From positions 1,798,001 through 1,862,000 of the forward strand of contig NC_087074.1 in the NCBI RefSeq assembly GCF_026151205.1: a stretch of 64,000 nucleotides of DNA, given 5' to 3'. The DNA comes from Bolinopsis microptera. Lineage: Eukaryota > Ctenophora > Tentaculata > Lobata > Bolinopsidae. Positions 33,051 to 42,897 of the stretch are shown in pieces. The position numbers and the translations under genes were made by a program. The notes under the pieces are model-generated. The model made no database searches and was not told where the DNA came from. It saw only the letters and a list, made by a program, of their open reading frames with translations. The stretch's first letter is position 1; every line of letters starts with the position of its first letter.

Positions 33051-33422
33051 AACAGCCTAGTTGCGAAAGTCTCAACTCGGCTGTGAGAAATCGGCACATG
33101 CTGCGCCATTATTCCCATTATTATTTTTCACTGCATATCTGTCAAAATGCACCGGTCGACATGAAAGTTAGTAGTATATAGGCACAACCTATATAATACT
33201 AAAGTTGAACAGTCGGTCAAATCAAGCGTTGACCCTGTTTAATTATTCAAAATTAAACGGGGACTAATTGTGCGTTTCCCGTAGAATTTATACAGTAGCG
33301 TCATAGAGTTCGTTTGTTATTCTCTCTGAAAAGTATTTCAGGTGACTTCTATTAGTGTTTGTTTCTAAATGATTACACTAGTGTAATTTTGACACAATAG
33401 CTATGTGTAAAACTGATTACGG

Positions 33423-33442
33423 AGGGGGGGGGGGGGGGGGGT
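33423..33442. repeat. Homopolymer G tract
   Basis: About 20 consecutive G. Length is uncertain, as for any assembled homopolymer. Confidence 0.8.
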
Positions 33443-33620
33443 TACAAATTTTCCAAAAAGTAATTACGTAATATGTGAACGACCACTAATACAAATTACA
33501 ATTAATAATAACAACTTAAATTCGTTGGTAAAATGTTGCAGTTTTCCAATTTTTGCTTAATTTTCCACCAAAATTCCGGACGTATGTACTGTATGAAGTA
33601 TGTTAGACTAAGTAGTTAGA

Positions 33621-33710
33621 TTACTAAACGGCGCTCAGACTGTCATTCCGCACCGAATCTCTATTCGGCGGAATTATGTTTATGCACATTATATCTATAG
33701 CCTGGGGTAA
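33621..33710 (+). mobile_element. Short interspersed element, fourth copy
   Basis: TTACTAAACGGCGCTCAGAC ... AGCCTGGGGTAA, flanked by TAGTTAG on both sides. Absent from the matching place in the paralogue 2-3 spacer (about 36130-36150). Confidence 0.75.
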
Positions 33711-34239
33711 TTAGTTAGTATGTATGCAATAGTATGTCCTAAGTATGTAGATGGCCCCTTATATAAAATTTAATATACAGAGTGTTTCAAAAGTCTTGCA
33801 TGAATTTATTTGTTGAATAACTTTGTATCCCTTTTTCTAAACTTCATTCTGTTATTAGAATGAAGATTCTAGACGCTTTTAGGTATTTCCAGGTGTCGAA
33901 AATCAGGACACTTACAGATTAGTCGCTCTCTATAAATAATCAGACAATCCTAACTAGACTACCTGTCATATAATATGATAATGTTTGATTAATGAATATA
34001 CTGGTTGCAGTTGCATGATGAACGTACGTACTACGACTATATAATGAAATCGATTAGCAAAGTGTTTTCACAATTTCGTTTGTGATTATTAATGATTGTG
34101 ACGTATTAGATTTTGTCCATTGTTAATGAACTCATCACCAGGCGCGCGCTACTACGAAGCTTCGTACCTCGGGCCGGTCCACAGAAAAACGTAGAGTTTT
34201 ACGGCAGATTTGTGCCGCAGAGTAACATGACTTGATTGA

Positions 34240-34381
34240 CACAGGAGGACTATAGTGCAAAAAAAACTGCTGCTAAATGCTGCTAACTGCTGCTAACTGC
34301 AGCAGTTAGCAGCAGTCAGCAAAATTTAGCAGCAGTCAGCAGCAGTTAGCAGCAGTTTCTTTGCACTATAGTCCTCCTGTG
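34240..34381. mobile_element. 142-bp fully palindromic MITE with CTGCTAA repeats
   Basis: CACAGGAGGACTATAGTGCA at the left; its exact inverse at the right. The interior is (CTGCTAA)n facing (TTAGCAG)n. TTGA on both sides suggests a 4-bp target duplication. The paralogue 2-3 spacer lacks it. Confidence 0.9.
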
Positions 34382-34532
34382 TTGAGTGCTTATGTCGATT
34401 TCTAGGATTTCGTGTGGAGCGTTTCAACGTACTTTGCAGTTAGTAGTAACATTAATAACAAGATTTATAACAAGATTTGCGTTTTGAATGATTAATCAGC
34501 GTCCCATTTAAATTTATTGTTTATTCCAGGGT

Positions 34533-35609
34533 ATGAAGATATTAAAAACGACGATCTTAACTACCGTCTTGACTGGTGCCCTCATCTTGTACTTCTATCA
34601 AATCCTTTACTTTATCCCATCCTCTAAAGATCAGTTTAGCCCGGAAGTTAGATTTCAAATTAACATCAAAAATTATAACGGAAATAAACATCGTGTTATT
34701 GAAAGGGCAGCAATTGAAATAGCAAACAGCACTGACTATTTGTGGAAAGATAAGATTTTGAAAAAGCATTTCATGGTCATTTTCATACCGTCAATGCCTA
34801 ATTCACAAGAATTTCGCCATCTTTTGCGGACTAAATGGCTTAATATGTCATCTTGGGGAAGCCATGAATTTGAGGGAGTTGATTACAAATATTTGGACTT
34901 TAAACTGATGTTTGTTATTGGGAAGGAATCGAATGGTACCTATTCAGATGATTTCATAAAGGAAATTTCAATATACGATGACATACATCTTATTGACTTG
35001 GTAGAAAGTAAACGTATTCTGAAGGAAAAAGTTTTGTTGGCCATGAAGAAAAGCGTTGAGCTGTTTGACTACAAGTATTTCATAAAAATCGACCATGACA
35101 CACTTGTTGATCTTCCAAATCTTGCCAAAGGAATCCAAACCCTGCCTGAGGAAAATGTCTACACTGGGGCTTGCAACTTCAAAATATTCAAGGGAAAATA
35201 TAAAAACATGTTCAAGTACTGCAGTGGAGGCGGATACATTCTTTCATGTGACCTCGTTGAAAAGATAACAGCATTACCCGAGGAGGAGATAAACATCTCC
35301 CTAATCCCCGAGGACGGGTACACTGGGTGGCTAGTTGCTGATGTTAAACGAAAGTTCAACATCTCTAAGATCCTTCCTCAAGCTTCCAAAGGGATCGTTA
35401 AACCACAAAACTACAAAATTAGAGATGGAATTTATTGTTTCGGAGACTGGTTCCATCACTGGCTTAAAAGTGTCGATGATTTAGAGCGAGCATTTGCGTG
35501 CAGAGTAAACGCCAATTTAACTCTTTGTCCTTCGTTGAATTATTTTTACGAAAACGTAAATTCTACGAGCTGTACATGTGGTACTATCGAACTGAAAAAA
35601 GATAACTGA
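34533..35609 (+). CDS. GT31-family glycosyltransferase, paralogue 2
   Basis: 358 residues, single coding exon, ATG three bases after the acceptor TTTATTCCAG. It has the same plan as paralogue 1: signal-anchor (TTVLTGALILYFYQILYFIP), HLLRTKWLNMSSW, FKLMFVIGKES, KYFIKIDHDTLVDL (DxD), FKYCSGGGYILSCDLVEKI, EDGYTGWLVADV, GDWFHHWLKSVDDLERAFAC. The C-terminal Cys pattern (NSTSCTCGTIEL) is kept. AATAAA lies at about 35724. The following spacer closely matches that of paralogue 1. It sits in the same orientation as its neighbours, as expected from unequal crossing-over. Confidence 0.88.
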   Translation: MKILKTTILTTVLTGALILYFYQILYFIPSSKDQFSPEVRFQINIKNYNGNKHRVIERAAIEIANSTDYLWKDKILKKHFMVIFIPSMPNSQEFRHLLRTKWLNMSSWGSHEFEGVDYKYLDFKLMFVIGKESNGTYSDDFIKEISIYDDIHLIDLVESKRILKEKVLLAMKKSVELFDYKYFIKIDHDTLVDLPNLAKGIQTLPEENVYTGACNFKIFKGKYKNMFKYCSGGGYILSCDLVEKITALPEEEINISLIPEDGYTGWLVADVKRKFNISKILPQASKGIVKPQNYKIRDGIYCFGDWFHHWLKSVDDLERAFACRVNANLTLCPSLNYFYENVNSTSCTCGTIELKKDN

Positions 35610-36631
35610 TAACAACAGGATGCTATAACGTTGAAGGAGTTTCATGTTCTAGATTAGACGCATAAGGGACTTAAAAATTCCAATTTTATGTATTCTTAAC
35701 TTAAGATGTAGACAATAAGTACGAAATAAACTGTCTAAACTCGATCCTACAATCAGCCGAGCTCTACCCAATCACAGTGCAACTAACAACTTGCCTAAAA
35801 CTTAAAGGTTACAATTACTCTAAAAAGTTGAGTGCATATTAGGGTTCACTAATTCAAAATATCGTCAAACAATTAGGCATTCAAGTTCATTTGTTGCACT
35901 TAAAGCTCAACAACAGCCCAGTTGCGAAAGTCTCAATTCGGCTGTGAGAAATCGGCACATGCTGCGCCATTATTATTTTAATGGGTTCAAAATTGTCCAA
36001 AAAGTAATTACGTAATATGTGAAACTGAACAGCCACTAATACGATTGATAATAACAACTTAAATTCGTTGGTAAAATGTTGCAATTTTCTATTTTTTGCT
36101 TAATTTTTCACCAAAATTCCGGACGTATGTACTGTATGTATCTTAAACTTAGTATGTATGTAGTATGTCCTAAGTATGTAGATGGCCCCTTATATAAATA
36201 TACAGAGTGTTTCAAAACTCTTGCATGGATTTATTAGTTGAATAACTTTGTATCCCTTTGTCTAAACTTCATTCTGTTATTAGAATGAAGTTTCCAGACG
36301 CTTTAGGTATTTCCAGGTGTCAAATATCAGGACACGTGTCAAATATTAGGACACGTTTCGTACAGATTAGTCGCTCTCTATAAATAATCAGACAATCACA
36401 GCTATCTGTCATGTATAATAATTAATAATTATACTGGTTGCAGTTGCATGATGAACGTGTACTACGACTATAATGAAAACGATCAACTAAGTGTTTTCAA
36501 AATTTCGTTTCTATTGTGATGATTAATGAATAATGATTATAAAATAGTAGATTTTGTCCATTGTTAATGAACTCATCACCCGGCGCGCGCTACTACGAAG
36601 CGTCGTACCTCGGGCCAGTCCATAGAAAAAC

Positions 36632-37062
36632 CTAAGATGGCAAGTACGTACGGTACGTACCTTTAAATTAGCTGTACGGTACGTACTTAATAAAGTAGGC
36701 TGAAAGGTACAAATCCAGTTGATAGCAATGGACAAGCGTAGATTAAGGTTGCGACCTGAGCTAGCTGAAAAGCTGGTGTTCGTATACTGCAACAAAAGGA
36801 TGAAGCTTTGAGTTTAACGATAATTACAAGTAGTAGTAGTGTAGTACCGGTTAATTTGTGTGTTTATTTTCGACTTCTAGTTCTGTCTCAAAAATTATGA
36901 TGATAATACTAATAAAAAATTGCAAGTAATTCACTGAATAGAAGTTAATTCTAAAAATTTGAAAAAAAATTGTACCTTACAGTGCCTGTACCGTACGTAC
37001 CTTTAAAAGTAGCTGTACCGTACGTACTTAAAGCCCTGTACCGTACGTACTTGCCATCTAAG
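36632..37062. mobile_element. 431-bp hAT-type MITE with GTACGTAC-rich ends
   Basis: Left CTAAGATGGCAAGTACGTAC; right inverse CTTAGATGGCAAGTACGTAC. AGAAAAAC lies directly outside both ends (36624-36631 and 37063-37070), an 8-bp duplication. The matching place in the paralogue 1-2 spacer (near 34182) has one AGAAAAAC and no insert. CCGTACGTAC recurs in the subterminal parts. Confidence 0.92.
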
Positions 37063-37310
37063 AGAAAAACGTCAAGTTTTACGGCAGATTTGTGACATAG
37101 ACTCATAGAGTAACATGACTTGATTGATTGCTTCCTCGATCGGTGTATATGTGATAACCAAGTAATATGTGGGTTTCCAAGATTTCGTGTGGAATGTTTC
37201 AACGTACTGTGCAGTTAGTAGTAACATTAATAACAAGATTTATAACAAGATTTGCGTTTTGAATGATTAATTAGCGTCCCATTTAAATTTATCGTTTATT
37301 CCAGGCCGGT

Positions 37311-38369
37311 ATGAAGATATTAAAAACGACGATCTTACCTACCGTCTTGACTGGTGCCCTCATCTTGTACTTCTATCAAATCCTTTACTTTATCCCATCC
37401 TCTAAAGATCAGTTTAGCCCGGAAGTTAGATTTCAAATTGACATCAAAGATTTTAACGGAAATAAACATCGTGTTATTGAAAGGGCAGCAATTGAAATAG
37501 CAAACAGCACTGACTATTTGTGGAAAGATAAGATTTTGAAAAAGCATTTCATGGTCATTTTCATACCGTCAATGCCTGAGTCACAAGCATTTCGCCATCT
37601 TTTGCGGACTAAATGGCTAAATATGTCATCTTGGGGAAGCCACGAATTTGAGGGAGTTGATCATAAATATTTGGACTTTAAACTGATGTTCGTTATTGGG
37701 AAGGAAACGAATGGTACCTATTCAGATGATTTCATAAAGGAAATGTCAATATACGATGACATACATCTTATTGACTTGGTAGAAAGTAAACGTATTCTGA
37801 AGGAAAAAGTTTTCTTGGCCATGAAGAAAAGCGTTGAGCTGTTCGACTACAAGTATTTCATAAAAATCGACCATGACACACTTGTTGATCTTCCAAATCT
37901 TGCCAAAGGAATCCAAACCCTGCCTGAGGAAAATATCTACACTGGGGCTTGTACCTCGAAAATAGCTAACGGAAAATATAAAAAGACGTTCAGGTACTGT
38001 GTGGGCGGAGCCTACATTCTTTCACGAGATCTCGTTGAAAAGATAGCATCATTGACCGAGGATGAGACAACAGTCAGACTCCGGCCAGAGGACGGGTACA
38101 CTGGGTGGCTAGTTGCTGAGGTTAAACGGAAGTTCAACATCTCTAACACCCTCCCTCAAGTTACCAGACATGTCGTTAAAGCATTCAACCACAAAATTGG
38201 AGTTTATTTTTTCAATGACTGGTTCTATCACTGGCTTAAAAGTGTCAACGATTTAGAGCGAGCATTTACGTGCAGAGTAAACGCCAATTTAACTCGTTGT
38301 CCTTTGTTGAATTATTTTTACGAAAACGTAAATTCCACGAGCTGTATATGTGGAGCTAAGTGGAATTAA
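37311..38369 (+). CDS. GT31-family glycosyltransferase, paralogue 3
   Basis: 352 residues, single coding exon, ATG six bases after acceptor TTTATTCCAG. The first 200 residues are nearly the same as paralogue 2 (signal-anchor, RTKWLNMSSW, KIDHDTLVDL DxD site). The last third is closer to paralogue 1 (FRYCVGGAYILSRDLVEKI, KFNISNTLPQVT), which suggests gene conversion or a crossover inside the coding region. A few residues are missing near IGVYFFNDWFYHWLK, and the end is shorter (CICGAKWN). All catalytic motifs remain, including RPEDGYTGWLVAEV. Confidence 0.88.
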   Translation: MKILKTTILPTVLTGALILYFYQILYFIPSSKDQFSPEVRFQIDIKDFNGNKHRVIERAAIEIANSTDYLWKDKILKKHFMVIFIPSMPESQAFRHLLRTKWLNMSSWGSHEFEGVDHKYLDFKLMFVIGKETNGTYSDDFIKEMSIYDDIHLIDLVESKRILKEKVFLAMKKSVELFDYKYFIKIDHDTLVDLPNLAKGIQTLPEENIYTGACTSKIANGKYKKTFRYCVGGAYILSRDLVEKIASLTEDETTVRLRPEDGYTGWLVAEVKRKFNISNTLPQVTRHVVKAFNHKIGVYFFNDWFYHWLKSVNDLERAFTCRVNANLTRCPLLNYFYENVNSTSCICGAKWN

Positions 38370-38589
38370 AGCTGAAGTAGAATAGTTTTCTGTTCAACAA
38401 CTTACCTATGGAGAACCCGGCGAATGTCCTTGCTGTACGGCAGTGTTAAACAAGGAACTGAAATCAAGGGGTTCCGTTCAGGCCCTTCACACTTTGTTTC
38501 TGTCTAGTTCTAATGTACCGTCACAAAAGTGACTTTAATATAAGGTTACCATGGTAACAATAGTGACTTAAATATACTCCTTCATCATA

Positions 38590-38902
38590 TCTTACTATAT
38601 ATAAAGCGAGACGATATATATATATCTGTGCCATTTTACTGACACCACGGCATCAACTTTAACGCGACTTTCCGCATAAACCGTAAAAGATATACAACTG
38701 GAACTTTTTTGGCTGGGTCAAATGCTTCAATGGCCTTCAAATCAGCATGAAAAAATAAAAAATTGGTCAAGGAATAATGATTTTAGAGCCGAAAATTTGG
38801 ACCCCCAAGTGGTGTCAAAAACGCCAATTAAATAGGTAATAATTATTTTAGTATTTTGAGTCTTGACACCGTTTAGGGTTATATTATACGGGTTCCTGCT
38901 AG
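38590..38902 (+). mobile_element. Non-autonomous Helitron, copy A
   Basis: Starts TCTTACTATATATAAAGCGA and ends ACGGGTTCCTGCTAG. The base before is A and the base after is T, so insertion was between A and T. The near-identical copy B at 54735-55051 (minus) has exactly the same two borders. The 3' hairpin typical of Helitrons is not obvious. Confidence 0.8.
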
Positions 38903-38909
38903 TGACTTT

Positions 38910-39725
38910 AATATATCTCAAAGTAGCTGTTTATGATTTCAATATTATTGTGTGCGTTATATTAAGGGGGCATAAACCAAACCCGAACTTTATCATTTGA
39001 CCAGGGATTTGACTTTATATTCGGAAAATATAGAAAATGATTGTAGTTGTAACTTGTTTCAAGATTTTACTGAAATTTCTGCCTTTAGCTTTCTACGTTC
39101 TTTATGAAAAGGAACGTTGATGGACATTTAAATAGTGAAAACTGAAAAGCGAAACTTCAGCTACCTCCCACTCATACTGTTTAGCTAGCAGCTTCATTGT
39201 ATATTTATCGAAAAGTTTCATTATTATCGTTGGTGATCTTACGCAGAACACTGAATTTGACGACATATACCAATTGTATAATCTTCCAGCTCAAACTTTA
39301 GAAGCTAGTGTAGACTCTCCCTCATTACAATAGAAAGGGTTTAATTAGTTAGTGCACAATAGTGGTGGCATGTCGACAACTCCACTCTAGTAAGCTAGTA
39401 GTACAGCTGTAGTAGTAGCCGTACAGTACTTAGTGGAATTGGTCATGAATCATGATACGATGAGGGAAAGTCTTGACTGACTCCGAAAACACAAAAGAAG
39501 TTAAACTTACAGAGTTTACATACAACTATAAAACTCTGAAAGAGAGATTCCAATGTTAAATGTGAGCTAGAATATGAAACAATTGCCAAACGTAAAATGT
39601 TCATCTGATGAGGACGATAGTAAAGTGACGACAGCTTTACTATTACTTAAACCATATCATTTGCAATTTAGTACTTAAACTTATTTTTGTTTTTTTCACG
39701 ATTTGAGAGTTCAGTACGAGATCGT
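38910..39725. other. Spacer, no gene recognised
   Basis: AT-rich and unlike the spacers after paralogues 1 and 2. No coding signal on either strand. Confidence 0.5.
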
Positions 39726-39732
39726 GTTCTGT

Positions 39733-40070
39733 TCTAATCCTATTGATGGAGTCGTGTTACCATGCTAATCCTATTGATGGAGTCGTGTTACCATGGTAGC
39801 TCTGTCGTGTTACCATGGTAGCTCTGTCGTGTTACCATGGTAATCCTATTGATGGAGTCGTGTTACCATGCTAATCCTATTGATGGAGTCGTGTTACCAT
39901 GGTAGCTCTGTCGTGTTACCATGCTAATCCTATTGATGGAGTCGTGTTACCATGGTAGCTCTGTCGTGTTACCATGGTACCTCTGTCGTGTTACCATGGT
40001 AGCTCTGTCGTGTTCCCATGGTAATCCTATTGATGGAGTTGTGTTACAATGGTAGCTCTGGAGCTGGCGG
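39733..40070. repeat. Composite minisatellite built on GTTACCATGGTA
   Basis: Alternates a unit of about 33 bp (TAATCCTATTGATGGAGTCG + TGTTACCATGC) and one of about 22 bp (AGCTCTGTCGTGTTACCATGGT). Each unit contains a TTACCATGGTA palindrome core or the half-changed TTACCATGCTA. Confidence 0.9.
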
Positions 40071-40538
40071 TTGGTTCCAGAAAGTGCCGTCCTAAGAGTC
40101 TCAGTCTGGGTTGCTGGACTGACGAACCTTCCAAATCACTAGAGGCAACATGACAATTTGAGTGCACAATTTTTCGAAAAGTGCGTTTCCAAACTTGCCT
40201 AAAATTGTTTAAAATTAGTTCACTTTCCTTGCCAAATATGAGTATGGCTTCAGTAAATTCAGACCATTCAAGAATTTTATTAAAGGAGCAACCACATTAT
40301 TTGTACTAGTCAACTATAACCGTGAAAAAGCTTAAAGCAGTTGAATAATCAATGGGCAGATCCAATCACGGTGAAAATGGTATAGCCCAGTAACAAGATC
40401 TCCCATCTAGTTTCAAAATTGTGTCATCGGTTTTGTTTAAAATCGAAAATTATTAAAAATTTTGCAGGAAGTTATACTTTAACAAGATCAGCAATTGTAA
40501 TGGTTAATTAAATTTAAATTTATAGTTTATTTCAGGGT

Positions 40539-41642
40539 ATGAAGATTTTCAAAACGACGATCTTAACTACCGTTTTGACTGGTGCCCTTATCTTGTACCT
40601 CTATAATATCCTTCACTTTATCCCATCCCGTGAAGACCAGTTTAGCACTGTACGTCCGGAATTTGATTTTCAAGTTGCCATTGAAGATAATGACGGTAAA
40701 AAAGATCGGGTTTTCGAAAGAGCAGAAATACAAATAGCAACCAGCGATAACCATGTGCGGAAAGATAAGACTCTGGAAAAGCATTTTATGGTCATTGTCA
40801 TACCGTCAATGTCTAAGTCACAAGAATTTCGTCATCGTTTGCGGACCAAATGGCTTAATATGTCATCTTGGGGAAGCCACGAATTTAAGGGAGTTGATCA
40901 CAAATATTTGGACTTAAAACTGATGTTCGTTATTGGGAAGAAGAAGAGTGGTAACTATTCAGATGATTTTATAAAGGAAATGTCAATATACGATGACATA
41001 CATCTTATTGACTTGACAGAGAGTAGAAGGATTCTGAAGGACAAAGTTTTGTTGGGCATGAAGAAAAGCGTTGAACTGTTCGACTACAAGTATTTCATAA
41101 AAATCGACCATGATACACTCGTTGATCTTCCAAATCTTGCCAAAGGAATCCAAACCCTACGAGATGAAAACGTCTACACTGGAGCATGTAACTTCAGAAT
41201 AGCTAACGGAGAGTATACAAACATGTTCAAGTACTGCAGTGGTGGCGGCTACATTCTTTCACGTGACCTCGTTGAAAAGATAACAGCATTACCCGAGGAG
41301 GAGATAAACATCTCCCTAATCCCCGAGGACGGGTACACTGGGTGGCTAGTTGCTGAGGTTAAACGAAAGTTCAATATCTCTAAAACACTTCCAGTAAAGA
41401 ACAAAAAGATTGTGAACAGAATGAGATACGAAGTAAAATCCGGAAGATACCGCTTCAACATGTGGTTCTATCACTGGCTGAAAAGTGTCCGCGCTTTAGA
41501 GCGCGTATTTACGTGCAGAGTAAACGCCAATTTTACACAGTGTCCTCAGAGGCGATACCATTTTGAGGATAAAACTTGTTTGTGTACTCTAAAATATCCC
41601 GACGAGAAAAGTCCAATCAAAACTGAAGCAGAACTTACATAG
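40539..41642 (+). CDS. GT31-family glycosyltransferase, paralogue 4
   Basis: 367 residues, single coding exon, ATG three bases after acceptor TTTATTTCAG. Signal-anchor TTVLTGALILYLYNILHFIP; then HRLRTKWLNMSSW, LKLMFVIGKKKSGNYSDDFI, KYFIKIDHDTLVDL (DxD), FKYCSGGGYILSRDLVEKI, EDGYTGWLVAEV. It is the most diverged copy: the segment after the last motif is different and more basic (PVKNKKIVNRMRYEVKSGRY), and the tail is extended (CTLKYPDEKSPIKTEAELT). The upstream spacer is not shared with the other three beyond the last 60 bases before the ATG. Confidence 0.88.
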   Translation: MKIFKTTILTTVLTGALILYLYNILHFIPSREDQFSTVRPEFDFQVAIEDNDGKKDRVFERAEIQIATSDNHVRKDKTLEKHFMVIVIPSMSKSQEFRHRLRTKWLNMSSWGSHEFKGVDHKYLDLKLMFVIGKKKSGNYSDDFIKEMSIYDDIHLIDLTESRRILKDKVLLGMKKSVELFDYKYFIKIDHDTLVDLPNLAKGIQTLRDENVYTGACNFRIANGEYTNMFKYCSGGGYILSRDLVEKITALPEEEINISLIPEDGYTGWLVAEVKRKFNISKTLPVKNKKIVNRMRYEVKSGRYRFNMWFYHWLKSVRALERVFTCRVNANFTQCPQRRYHFEDKTCLCTLKYPDEKSPIKTEAELT

Positions 41643-41689
41643 ATATCAGATATTATGGTGACTGGTGAGTGTATCGACACTCATACCCA

Positions 41690-41762
41690 TTTGATACGGT
41701 CTATCTAACAATTCGGTCTATCTAACAATTCGGTCTATTTAACAATTCGGTCTATTTATGAA
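41690..41762. repeat. 17-bp minisatellite, four units
   Basis: AATTCGGTCTATCTAAC and variants directly after paralogue 4. Confidence 0.85.
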
Positions 41763-42132
41763 TTCTTTAGTTGCTATCTGAATCCAATGCCTATTAAACG
41801 TTCCACATGAATTGATGTACCTTACAATATTGCAGCATATTGTTATTAGAAAAACTGTTTAAAGATATTGTAAATGTAAAAGTAATTTAAACTGAATGAC
41901 AAACCTGAAGTCTATCTTGAAATTATCGTCTAAGTTTATCATCTGAAATGAAGAATAGTGGTGATGGTTGGATTAGTTATACTTCACAAGAATCCAGACA
42001 CGTTGAACAAAAACCTCTTTACGTTAAAAAGTAATACTAAGAATGTGAAAATAAACGATGTGACTTAAATCATTGCACACAGACCACAGTAAAGTGCCGT
42101 CAGAGATGTGACGTCAGAGTTAGAAACCTTAC

Positions 42133-42204
42133 CTTGAGAATGGCTGAGATTTCGTGGTCACTCGCTGATCCCAAATGAATCTCCTTCAATCCAGCGATCG
42201 CTTG
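42133..42204 (-). CDS. Exon of the long minus-strand gene
   Basis: Phase 0 to 0, 24 codons: QAIAGLKEIHLGSASDHEIS then AILK. Acceptor ACTAATTTCAG, donor GTAAGG. Other frames contain stops. Confidence 0.55.
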
Positions 42205-42849
42205 CTGAAATTAGTTGAATTAACGAACTCAGGTGCTTTATATTTATAACTTAATTCAACACAAGATAGCACAGTAAACATACCAGACACACACTTATGA
42301 TGGGTGTATATAAAGGAGTATTTTATTATGTACTAGAAAGCCCGTGATCACAGGGAGGAAGGTAATAGTATTCTTTGGTAGTCAGTTTTTATAGCTTCAA
42401 AATTATCCTTCACAACCGAGTAAACAGCCCATTAAAATGTAGCTCGCACTGAACACAACGTAATTACCACAAAACCGATCAAAATGAAGTTAAAACAATC
42501 ATTGCACGTGCACTTGCGTGTAACAACCCTCGTTACCATGGTAACTATGCAAATTCCTAATTCTCGTATAATTTGCACGTGGGCGGTCGTACATAAATAA
42601 TTCTCTGAATTATAGTAGAGATTATATGTTTTAATGATTTCAAACATTAAACTTATAGCTGGATCATTACTATAATTTACTAAGAGTCGCTCTCGTAATA
42701 CTCCTACCTTTCGTTTTAAGAAATGTTTCCGTTCCCGGTCATATTTAGAGAAAATCAGTTTGTATAAAGCTTGCCGCCTCTTACTGAAAAGGATCGAATT
42801 TAATTGGGGGGGAGGGCTGATGTTTGGGGGGGGGGGGGGGGGGCTGATG

Positions 42850-42897
<48 letters not shown>

